From Firmicutes bacterium UBA2598 (lineage in GTDB: Bacteria; Bacillota; PH28-bin88), in assembly GCA_002339345.1 (NCBI GenBank), contig DDKM01000089.1, forward strand, positions 1 to 5,677: a stretch of DNA of 5,677 nucleotides. Direction: 5' to 3'. Below the pieces are notes generated by a model that worked only from the letters and a program-made list of their open reading frames with translations, was not told the origin of the DNA and did no database searches. Shown piece by piece: positions 1-4,710 of the stretch (its first letter is position 1; each line of letters opens with the position of its first letter). A program made the translations under genes and the position numbers.

Positions 1-296
1 TTCTTCCCCTTACTGCCAATCCCCCACTGGCGGAAAAGGGTCAGGGCATATTCTTCAATGGCAGATCCGCCCAAGTCCGGCACGGTGACCACCACCACCT
101 GAGCCCCGCTGGCCCTGTCCAGGGCGGCGCCGATGCGGCGCATGACGGCGGCGTGTTCTCCATCCACCAGGCCGGCCAGATCAACCACATAGGTTTCACC
201 GGCTGGGGCAGCGGGTATCACCGGTTTTCCCTCCACCACACCCGGGACAACGAGACAAAGGAGGGCCAAGCAAGCCACCATCAACACCCGTCCCAT
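1..296 (-). CDS. TPM-domain (YgcG-like) secreted/membrane protein, N-terminal part only
   Basis: The 98 visible codons run off the left edge, so the gene is partial at its 3' end. Residues 1-22 form a signal peptide or anchor (MGRVLMVACLALLCLVVPGV). From residue 36 the TPM fold begins (YVVDLAGLVDGE), followed by a helix (MRRIGAALDRASG) and the strand AQVVVVTVPDL. Next comes the family-typical FRQWGIGSKGK near residues 88-98, which normally leads into a GvLl strand. TPM proteins act outside the membrane; some members have been given phosphatase or photosystem-repair roles, but the bacterial function is unsettled. The ATG at 296 follows a purine-rich GGGAGGGGATGGAG tract. It lies 21 bases downstream of lemA, an arrangement seen in many bacteria, so the two are almost certainly co-transcribed. 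C-terminal membrane helices or Gly-rich tail cannot be judged because they lie outside the window. Confidence 0.88.
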   Translation of the reverse strand, partial: MGRVLMVACLALLCLVVPGVVEGKPVIPAAPAGETYVVDLAGLVDGEHAAVMRRIGAALDRASGAQVVVVTVPDLGGSAIEEYALTLFRQWGIGSKGK

Positions 297-317
297 CTCC
301 ATCCCCTCCCGGCTGCC

Positions 318-869
318 TTAAAAATTGACCTTGGGCGCCTCCCTGGCCGTTTCCGGTATCTCAAAATAGGGTTTGGGACCAAACCCCATCAGGTTGGCCA
401 TGATCACCGTAGGAAAACGGCGGATGCGGGTATTGTACAGCCTTACCACATCATTATAATCCCGCCGGGCAACGGCTATGCGGTTTTCCGTTCCCTCCAG
501 GGCATCCTGCAGCTGCCGGAAATTGAGATCCGCCTTCAGGGCAGGATAGTTTTCCACCACCATCAACAGCCTGGCCAGGGCGCTCCCCATTTCAGCCTCT
601 GCCTGGGCCCGCTCCTCCAGGTTCGCGGCTCCCGCCAGCTTTGCCCGGGCATCGCTCACCGCCTGAAAGACCTCCCTTTCATGGGCGGCATACCCCTTGA
701 CCGTCTCCACCAGGTTCGGAATCAGGTCCGCCCGCCGCATCAACTGATTGTCCACCTGTGCCCAGGTGGAATTGACCTGTTCCTCCAGGGAAATCAAGCT
801 GTTGTAACTGCCGAAGGTAAACAGCAGTAAAAGGCCGCCGATGGCCAGCACCCACCAAAATCCCCGCAT
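318..869 (-). CDS. lemA: LemA family protein
   Basis: A 183-residue protein, the usual LemA length. Residues 4-20 are one hydrophobic helix near the N-terminus; the rest is the long helical LemA bundle. Family signatures are YNSLISLEEQVNSTWAQVD (22-40), RRADLIPNLVETVKGYA (45-61), ENYPALKAD (106-114) and the RRDYNDVVRLYN segment (135-146). It ends with the hydrophobic FP and GFGPKPYFE stretch. I chose the ATG at 869 over the ATG at 893. The latter would add MERGEGEA, which is simply the translated Shine-Dalgarno tract (positions 872-885), and it lies almost on top of the predicted transcription start. LemA proteins are membrane-anchored with the bundle facing one side; their biochemical role is unknown. 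The gene is followed at 21 bases by the TPM-domain gene, a well-known pairing. Identification is firm; function is not. Confidence 0.95.
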   Translation of the reverse strand: MRGFWWVLAIGGLLLLFTFGSYNSLISLEEQVNSTWAQVDNQLMRRADLIPNLVETVKGYAAHEREVFQAVSDARAKLAGAANLEERAQAEAEMGSALARLLMVVENYPALKADLNFRQLQDALEGTENRIAVARRDYNDVVRLYNTRIRRFPTVIMANLMGFGPKPYFEIPETAREAPKVNF

Positions 870-904
870 GGCCTCCCCCTCCCCTCTCTCCATTTTGGTC
901 CACC

Positions 905-939
905 ATTATAGTATATCATGTCTGGGCAATATCCACCAA
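905..939 (-). promoter_or_regulatory. Predicted promoter of lemA-TPM operon
   Basis: On the minus strand, overlapping -10 boxes TATACT (910-915, preceded by TG as in an extended -10) and a perfect TATAAT (905-910) lie 36-46 bases from the lemA ATG. TTGGTG (934-939) is a weak -35 placed 18 bases from TATACT. The site lies downstream of the terminator that ends the ilvH unit, so lemA needs its own promoter. Which -10 is used is uncertain. Confidence 0.6.
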
Positions 940-975
940 GGTAAAACGGTGCCCGGCGGCGCCAGCCACGGGCAG

Positions 976-1003
976 AAAAACTCCCGGCGCGCCGGCCGGG
1001 AGT
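976..1003 (-). terminator. Intrinsic terminator of the ilvH-ybjQ unit
   Basis: Read on the minus strand, a 9-bp GC-rich stem ACTCCCGGC/GCCGGGAGT (995-1003 with 980-988) encloses a 6-base loop. It runs straight into a T-tract (plus-strand AAAAA at 976-980). It starts 29 bases after the stop codon of the YbjQ-like gene and precedes the lemA promoter, so it separates the two leftward transcription units. Confidence 0.88.
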
Positions 1004-1031
1004 ACCTGCTGCAGATCACCGGTGGTTCAGG

Positions 1032-1346
1032 TCATTTCAGGCGCACCGCTGTACCGTAGGCCAGCAGTTCCGCTGCCCCCGCCATGACCTGAGATGTGGT
1101 AAAACGCACGTTCACGATGGCATTGGCCCCCTTTGCCTCCGCCTCCTTGACCATCCGCTGGATGGCCATTTGCCGGGCTTCCTCCAGCATTTCGGTATAC
1201 TCCTTGATCTCCCCTCCGACCAGGGTACGCAGGCCTGCCAGGATGTCCTTGCCCAGGTGTTTAGCCCTGATGGTACTGCCCTTGACCAACCCCAGCACCT
1301 CAGCTACCTCATGACCCGGCACCTCCGGCGTGTTGACGATAATCAT
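1032..1346 (-). CDS. YbjQ/UPF0145 family protein (copy 1, downstream of ilvH)
   Basis: A 104-residue single-domain protein of the YbjQ/UPF0145 family (Pfam PF01906, named as a putative heavy-metal-binding domain). Known structures of the family are small ring-like pentamers; no enzyme activity is established. Visible signatures are VPGHEVAEVLGLVKGSTIR (9-27), KHLGKD (29-34), GGEIKEYTEMLEEAR (44-58), the helix through RMVKEAEAKGANAIV and the closing strand region RFTTSQVMAGAAELLAYGTAV (81-101). There is no signal peptide or membrane helix, so it is cytoplasmic. The ATG at 1346 lies 4 bases after the ilvH TGA, and its AGGAGG is inside the last ilvH codons, so translation is coupled. Longer in-frame starts would run back through ilvH and have no supporting homology. 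About 75 of 104 residues are identical to the second copy at 3132-3446. Metal binding is only a family label: the protein has no cysteine. Confidence 0.93.
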   Translation of the reverse strand: MIIVNTPEVPGHEVAEVLGLVKGSTIRAKHLGKDILAGLRTLVGGEIKEYTEMLEEARQMAIQRMVKEAEAKGANAIVNVRFTTSQVMAGAAELLAYGTAVRLK

Positions 1347-1350
1347 GGCC

Positions 1351-1872
1351 TCATTCCTCCTCGTCGGCATCCATATCCCGGGTGTTTTTGGCCGCCTCCG
1401 GCCCCCTGGAAAGGGCAATTTCACCGGTGCGGGCAATTTCCACAATCCCGTGTTCCTGCATCACCTTGCACAGGGCGTCAATCTTATCACTTTCACCAGT
1501 GGCCTCGATGACCATGGTGGCCTGGTTCACATCCACGATCCGGGCGCGGAAGATATTAACGATATCCACGATATCATGCCTGGTCTCCGGGGTGGCCTTA
1601 ACCTTGATCAAAGCCATATCTCTGGTGATGGACGGTACTTCGGTGAGATTGGTTACCTTGATGACATCCACCAGCTTGGCCAGTTGTTTCATCACCTGGT
1701 CGATGCCGTTTTCATCGCACTCCACCACCATGGTAATACGGGTAATGTTGGGATCTTCCGTCGCTCCGGCAGCAATGCTTTTAATGTTATAGGCCCGGCG
1801 GCTGATCAGGCCGGAAACGTGGGAAAGCACCGCCGGACGATCCACCACCAGTAAGGCCAGGGTGTGTTTCAC
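1351..1872 (-). CDS. ilvH: Acetolactate synthase small (regulatory) subunit
   Basis: A 173-residue protein of normal IlvH/IlvN length. It is the regulatory partner of the catalytic subunit IlvB in the first common step of valine, leucine and isoleucine synthesis. Residues 2-75 are the ACT domain (KHTLALLVVDRPAVLSHVSG, then SRRAYNIKSI, TEDPNITRITMVV and KQLAKLVDVIKV). Residues about 85-155 are the C-terminal IlvH domain (RDMALIKV, RARIVDV, TGESDKIDAL, ARTGEIALSRG). The GTG at 1872 is chosen because GGAGGT lies 7 bases upstream (1880-1885) and because the promoter lies at 1903-1931. The ATG at 1944 would be upstream of that promoter. Oddities: the usual Gly of the ACT turn (xxPGVL) is Ala at residue 14, and no ilvB or ilvC flanks the gene. 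The C-terminus ends in an acidic DMDADEEE tail whose codons carry the ribosome binding site of the next gene. Confidence 0.95.
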   Translation of the reverse strand: MKHTLALLVVDRPAVLSHVSGLISRRAYNIKSIAAGATEDPNITRITMVVECDENGIDQVMKQLAKLVDVIKVTNLTEVPSITRDMALIKVKATPETRHDIVDIVNIFRARIVDVNQATMVIEATGESDKIDALCKVMQEHGIVEIARTGEIALSRGPEAAKNTRDMDADEEE

Positions 1873-1902
1873 TTGGCTTACCTCCGTTCCTGCTTTTCTA
1901 GT

Positions 1903-1931
1903 ATTATCCGTCCAACAGCCCTTCTTGTCAA
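1903..1931 (-). promoter_or_regulatory. Sigma-A-type promoter of ilvH
   Basis: On the minus strand a perfect TTGACA (1926-1931) and GATAAT (1903-1908) are separated by exactly 17 bases. Transcription would start near 1896, leaving a leader of about two dozen bases before the GTG start. That leaves no room for a T-box or attenuator, the usual controls of branched-chain amino acid genes in Firmicutes. Confidence 0.85.
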
Positions 1932-2063
1932 TAAATACCTGCAAGAAGCCTTGCGGAAGCCGGCGGGGTTGTCCATAACCAGAAGAACCGCCATGACGCG
2001 CATCTTTTTTGGTTACCGGTAGGAGAATGAGCGGATTGCACGAACACTGCCGGAAGAATCTGT

Positions 2064-2090
2064 CGTTAAAATTTTTTTAGCGATTTTTTG
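2064..2090. other. AT-rich inverted repeat in the divergent control region
   Basis: The 293-base gap between ilvH (minus) and the sigma gene (plus) holds no supported gene. In it, CGTTAAAA (2064-2071) and TTTTAGCG (2075-2082) can pair as an 8-bp stem with one T·G wobble on the plus strand. A second T-run follows (2084-2089). It sits just upstream of the predicted sigma-gene promoter, where it could act as an A/T UP element, a bent segment or an operator. As a terminator it would have no gene to terminate on the plus strand. Confidence 0.35.
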
Positions 2091-2098
2091 CATTGACC

Positions 2099-2127
2099 GA
2101 AACTTTTGGGCAAATGCCGTGTCATAA
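2099..2127 (+). promoter_or_regulatory. Candidate ECF-type autoregulatory promoter of the sigma operon
   Basis: GAAACTT (2099-2105), then 15 bases, then GTCATAA (2121-2127). This resembles the ECF/sigma-E class (GGAACTT, about 15-16 bases, GTCTAA). It is placed to start transcription about 30 bases before the sigma-gene ATG, and no good sigma-A promoter is visible: TTGACC at 2093 has no -10 at the right distance. Autoregulation is typical of ECF sigma factors; here it is inferred from motif and position only. Confidence 0.5.
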
Positions 2128-2165
2128 AGGATACAAGGGTTCAATGGCCGGGAGGAGGTCTATGG

Positions 2166-2708
2166 ATGGCAGGACTGGGCGACCTGGAGGAAATATACCT
2201 GCAATACGTTGGCCCCATCCGGTCCTACTTGTACAGGTTAAGCGGCAACCACCACCTGGCGGAGGATTTGGTGCAAGAGGTTTTCTACCGGGCCACCCGA
2301 TCACTTTTGGCCGGCCAGCAGATCCAGTATGTGTCCGCCTGGCTTTACCGGATCGCCCGCAACCTGTACCTGAACCATACCCGGCACCGGGATCACCTGG
2401 ATAATGCCTGGGTGGAACTAGAGGAAACCCCCTTTACAGGCCAGACATGGGCGGATCCAGACCTGGTCCTCCAACAAAAGGAACTGCACCGGCAGATTAT
2501 GGAGGCTCTGGGGTGTCTGGCAGAGAAGCAGCGTACCGTCCTGCTGTTAAGGGATTACCACAGTTTGTCTTACGCCGAGATCGCCAGTGTGATGGGGCTT
2601 TCCCCCAGTGCGGTAAAAAGTTTATTGTTCCGGGCCCGTCTTACCTTTAGGGCCAACTTCACTACCCCGGAAACCCAGCAGCCGTGCAGAAAGGAGCGAG
2701 GCAATTGA
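2166..2708 (+). CDS. ECF-type RNA polymerase sigma factor
   Basis: A 180-residue sigma-70-family factor with only regions 2 and 4, the hallmark of extracytoplasmic-function sigmas. Region 2 covers residues 5-72 (LEEIYLQYVGPIRSYLYRL, then the AEDLVQEVFYRA core-binding and -10 segment at 32-43, and SAWLYRIARNLYLN at 57-70). An acidic linker (about 78-105) leads to region 4 (about 107-160), with LGCLAEKQRTVLLLRDY and the -35-reading helix-turn-helix SYAEIASVMGLSPSAVKSLL (135-154). The ATG at 2166 is chosen because GGAGGAGG at 2151-2158 lies 7 bases upstream. The in-frame ATG at 2106 falls inside the predicted promoter, and the ATG at 2162 is out of frame. The stop overlaps the TTG start of the anti-sigma gene. 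It should direct RNA polymerase to a stress regulon when released from the anti-sigma factor; the signal is not readable from sequence. Confidence 0.94.
   Translation: MAGLGDLEEIYLQYVGPIRSYLYRLSGNHHLAEDLVQEVFYRATRSLLAGQQIQYVSAWLYRIARNLYLNHTRHRDHLDNAWVELEETPFTGQTWADPDLVLQQKELHRQIMEALGCLAEKQRTVLLLRDYHSLSYAEIASVMGLSPSAVKSLLFRARLTFRANFTTPETQQPCRKERGN
2691..2696 (+). promoter_or_regulatory. Ribosome binding site that sets the anti-sigma TTG start
   Basis: AAGGAG lies 8 bases before the TTG at 2705. The alternative GTG at 2684 has no purine-rich tract in front of it, so the TTG is the better start. Confidence 0.7.
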
Positions 2709-3151
2709 ACCAGTTGCATTGTGATATAGTCCAAGACCTGTTGGTGGCCTATTTTGATGGCGAGGTTAGCCCGGGAACCCGGTTGGCGATAGAGAAACAT
2801 CTGACCGGTTGTGCCACCTGTCGGCAATTGTTAAAGGATATGGAGGTGAGTCCTATGGTATTTCAGGGATTGGCCCCCACTCCCCCGCCAGGGGACAGGG
2901 AACGGCGTGTGCTGGCGGCGGCCCGGCGCAGGCTGTATGTAATGGCTCTCGGTATATTTCTCATCGCCGCCGGTGTGCTGGGGTTCACCGGATGGGGCCT
3001 GTATCAACTGTTCATCACTCCGGATGTGCCGTGGCTAGTGCGCTTGGGGATTGCGGCTCCTGTGGGTGGCGTCCTGCTAATCGTTATGGCCCTGATTGCC
3101 GAAAGGCGACAGGATCGGAAGGAGGAAGAAGATGATCTTGGTAAATACTGA
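2705..3151 (+). CDS. Zinc-binding (zf-HC2/ZAS) transmembrane anti-sigma factor
   Basis: A 148-residue protein predicted to hold the upstream sigma factor inactive at the membrane. Residues 5-45 are a zf-HC2/ZAS anti-sigma domain: HC at 5-6, the LLVAYFDGEVSPGTRLAIEKH helix pair, and the zinc motif H32-x3-C36-x2-C39 (HLTGCATC), which with Cys6 gives a full ligand set. A Pro-rich hinge (58-62) precedes an Arg-rich helix, then a first membrane helix at about 77-104 and a second at about 112-132, ending in a charged tail (ERRQDRKEEEDD). With two helices both ends are predicted to be cytoplasmic, so little lies outside for a site-1 protease; the HCCC zinc site could itself be redox-sensitive. TTG overlaps the sigma TGA (TTGA), and the 3' end overlaps the next gene by 20 bases, so all three genes are coupled. 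Confidence 0.9.
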   Translation: MNQLHCDIVQDLLVAYFDGEVSPGTRLAIEKHLTGCATCRQLLKDMEVSPMVFQGLAPTPPPGDRERRVLAAARRRLYVMALGIFLIAAGVLGFTGWGLYQLFITPDVPWLVRLGIAAPVGGVLLIVMALIAERRQDRKEEEDDLGKY

Positions 3152-3446
3152 TAACGTCCCCGGGCGGGAAATCACCACCACCCTCGGCTTGGTGCGGGGC
3201 AGTACCATCCGTTCCAAGCATGTGGGGAAAGACCTTCTGGCGGTATTCCGGATGGTAGTGGGCGGTGAAATCAAGGAGTATACGGAAATGCTTGACGAAG
3301 CCCGTTCCCAGGCGGTCCAGCGGATGGTACAGGAAGCAGAACGGCTGGGAGCGGATGCGGTGGTAAACTTACGCTTCACCACCTCTCAGGTGATGTCCGG
3401 TGCAGCGGAAATACTGGCCTATGGTACGGCGGTAAAACTGAAGTAA
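3132..3446 (+). CDS. YbjQ/UPF0145 family protein (copy 2, in the ECF sigma operon)
   Basis: A 104-residue cytoplasmic protein of the same family and exact length as copy 1. Signatures are VPGREITTTLGLVRGSTIR (9-27), KHVGKD, GGEIKEYTEMLDEAR (44-58), RMVQEAERLGADAVV and RFTTSQVMSGAAEILAYGTAV. The ATG at 3132 is supported by AAGGAGG (3119-3125), 6 bases upstream, and by the exact match of the start (MILVNT) with copy 1. A longer reading from 3096 lies inside the anti-sigma gene. The first 20 bases overlap the end of the anti-sigma gene, so it is the third gene of the sigma operon and probably responds to the same signal. Differences from copy 1 cluster at residues 12-17 and 35-42, which may mark surface or partner changes. 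Function unknown; a structural or scaffold role for a pentamer is only one possibility. Confidence 0.93.
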   Translation: MILVNTDNVPGREITTTLGLVRGSTIRSKHVGKDLLAVFRMVVGGEIKEYTEMLDEARSQAVQRMVQEAERLGADAVVNLRFTTSQVMSGAAEILAYGTAVKLK

Positions 3447-3490
3447 TATATACCCTAAATGCCTGTACCAAGCGCCATAGACGTGAGCCT

Positions 3491-3525
3491 CCCCCACTTG
3501 CAGAAGTGGGGGCTACCCCCTTTTT
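3491..3525 (+). terminator. Likely terminator hairpin of the sigma operon (possible mobile-element palindrome)
   Basis: CCCCCACTT (3491-3499) pairs perfectly with AAGTGGGGG (3504-3512) around a GCAG loop. A second, competing hairpin GGGGG-CTA-CCCCC (3508-3520) abuts TTTTT (3521-3525). The T-run lies directly behind the second stem, so that is the terminator-competent form. Such short CCCACTT/AAGTGGG palindromes also resemble the subterminal hairpins of IS200/IS605-type elements and their relics, but no transposase remains here. Confidence 0.65.
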
Positions 3526-3606
3526 ATTTGGAAGGTTCTTGTGCCGGGTGAAGATAAAAATGGTAATATTAAAAATATTTAGAGGAAAATTAATTTTGAT
3601 AAAGAA

Positions 3607-3631
3607 TATACACTCGTGGTCTGACATGCAG
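3607..3631 (+). promoter_or_regulatory. Operator O1 of the GntR regulator, with a -10-like box
   Basis: GTGGTCTGACATGCAG (3616-3631) matches a second copy at 4479-4494 at 15 of 16 positions. Its core TGGTC-T-GACAT is an imperfect palindrome resembling the GGTnnnACC-type sites bound by FadR-subfamily GntR proteins. A -10-like TATACA (3607-3612) lies just upstream, so binding would cover the start region, though I see no good -35. The site is 40 bases before the regulator ATG, which suggests autorepression. Confidence 0.55.
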
Positions 3632-3670
3632 AAAAGCAACACTAACTACAGAAAAAGAGGTAGCTAGAAA

Positions 3671-4363
3671 ATGGAAAAAAAACTCATTCAAAAAATGACT
3701 GTCCCTGATTTGATTGTCAAGCATATTGAAGAGCTGTTGACTAGCGGAAACTTAAAGCCTGGAGACAAGCTACCCAGTGAACGCGAGTTGATGGAATTGT
3801 TTTCCGTCGGCAGAACCTCTGTCAGGGAGGCATTAAAAGCTCTTATAGCTATCGGGGTGGTTGTAAGAAACCGGGAAGGTACTTTTATTGGTGATACATC
3901 CAGCCTTTTTCTTAGTCCTGTTACTAAGGAAATTATTCTGCGTAGGAGCAATTTAAGAGAATTGTGGGAAGCTCGCAAGTTACTGGAGGTGGGGCTAGCG
4001 GGTCTGGCGGCCGAATCAATAACGGCTGTTGAAATTGATGAGCTGCAAAAAATACTTGCGAACACGGAAAGATTAGTAATCGACGATAGCGATAAATTCA
4101 TAGAAGCTGATATTGCCTTTCATCATGCCATAGCGGAGGCGGCACAAAATCAAGTACTTATGCAAATTTTCGTTGGGATCAGAGAAATGGTAGAGGAGGC
4201 TCAAAGGAAAATTTTGGAGACGGTGCCGGGAGTAAAGCAAAGGGCCTTTCTAGAGCATAAGCGTGTTGTTGAGGCGGTGAAGCAAGGAGATAAGAAGCTA
4301 GCAGAGGAAGCTATGCTAGAACATCTAAAACTAGGGCTAGAGTTTATCGACCGGGTAGAATAA
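3671..4363 (+). CDS. FadR-subfamily GntR transcriptional regulator (FCD domain)
   Basis: A 230-residue DNA-binding regulator. Residues about 9-75 are the GntR winged helix (VPDLIVKHIEELLTSGNLKP, then GDKLPSERELMELFSVGRTS and VREALKALIAIGVVV, with the wing at 66-74). Residues about 95-225 are the all-helical FCD ligand domain. Its metal or carboxylate site is visible as D147-x3-H151, H196 (in FLEHKRVVEAV) and H218 (in MLEHLKLG), so a metal-assisted organic acid effector is likely. The ATG follows AGAGGT (3656-3661) at 9 bases. FCD regulators often govern adjacent carboxylate or sugar-acid uptake genes. Here the same 13-base operator candidate lies before this gene and before dctP, so it is probably an autoregulated local repressor released by the TRAP substrate or a metabolite of it. 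Base composition is more AT-rich than in the genes to the left. The effector cannot be named from sequence. Confidence 0.93.
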   Translation: MEKKLIQKMTVPDLIVKHIEELLTSGNLKPGDKLPSERELMELFSVGRTSVREALKALIAIGVVVRNREGTFIGDTSSLFLSPVTKEIILRRSNLRELWEARKLLEVGLAGLAAESITAVEIDELQKILANTERLVIDDSDKFIEADIAFHHAIAEAAQNQVLMQIFVGIREMVEEAQRKILETVPGVKQRAFLEHKRVVEAVKQGDKKLAEEAMLEHLKLGLEFIDRVE

Positions 4364-4478
4364 GCAAACACTCTGCTGAAATATGCGTCGGAATCCCTTC
4401 AACCAGAAAGCTTTTCTGGCACTAAATGGGTTATTTCCCTCGCAATAGGTACCGTAATGTGATCATATTTTATCTTTA

Positions 4479-4500
4479 GTGGTCTGACATGTAGTATAAC
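4479..4500 (+). promoter_or_regulatory. Operator O2 and candidate -10 of the TRAP transporter promoter
   Basis: GTGGTCTGACATGTAG (4479-4494) repeats O1 in front of the regulator gene, with 13 identical bases in a row and AG after one mismatch. It is followed directly by TATAAC (4495-4500), a plausible -10. A repressor bound here would sit in the -35/-10 spacer. The expected -35 region (about 4472-4477) is poor, so an activator or a different promoter is also possible. Confidence 0.55.
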
Positions 4501-4682
4501 TGATATGCATACTTATTGGTTGAACTTAATATAGTACTGACATTAGTCCAATAGGCAAAATTGAATCGAGATCATGCAATTAAAGAAGTGAAAACTGAAA
4601 AACTTAGGGGGGATGATTAGAGGGAAAAATTTTATGAGCATTCGCAGTGGACCTAATGAAGGCAACGGGAGGACAGTCAATT

Positions 4683-4706
4683 ATGCGAAAAAATAAAAAA
4701 AGATAG
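4683..4706 (+). CDS. Possible 7-codon basic minicistron before dctP
   Basis: An ATG with its own GGGAGGA (4667-4673) at 9 bases encodes MRKNKKR and then a TAG that overlaps the AGGAGG (4705-4710) of dctP. Five of seven residues are Arg or Lys. It resembles the basic start of a signal peptide (compare MQRNKS of dctP), so it may be a relic of an older start. Alternatively it may be a device that brings ribosomes to the weak TTG start. No evidence of a functional peptide. Confidence 0.25.
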   Translation: MRKNKKR

Positions 4707-4710
4707 GAGG
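4705..4710 (+). promoter_or_regulatory. Ribosome binding site that sets the dctP TTG start
   Basis: A perfect AGGAGG lies 8 bases before the TTG at 4719. No ATG or GTG in frame upstream fits, and the TTG gives a correct lipoprotein signal sequence. Confidence 0.85.

Noticed and set aside
153..830. Long open frame on the plus strand (225 codons) over lemA and the TPM gene
   Set aside because: It is antisense to two well-recognised proteins, has low-complexity His/Pro/Gly-rich content and no ribosome binding site; a shadow frame of GC-rich DNA.
1170..1854. Plus-strand open frames across ybjQ copy 1 and ilvH
   Set aside because: They are antisense to conserved genes, carry no recognisable domain and lack start signals.
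2027..2080. 17-residue frame (MSGLHEHCRKNLSLKFF) in the divergent region
   Set aside because: The GGAG tract is only about two bases from the ATG, and the frame runs into the AT-rich inverted repeat. No attenuator logic fits because the sigma promoter lies downstream of it.
1873..2100. T-box or branched-chain amino acid attenuator before ilvH
   Set aside because: The TTGACA-N17-GATAAT promoter is only about 30-60 bases from the start codon, leaving no leader for such an element, and no T-box core sequence was seen.
3376..3642. Minus-strand 88-codon frame over the end of ybjQ copy 2 and the gap after it
   Set aside because: It crosses the terminator hairpin and a conserved gene end, and shows no recognisable protein features.
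4417..4432. Sigma-54 promoter (TGGCAC at 4417-4422), common for TRAP operons
   Set aside because: The -12 element should carry GC ten bases after the GG; here the bases are GT, and the site overlaps the 4403-4419 hairpin.
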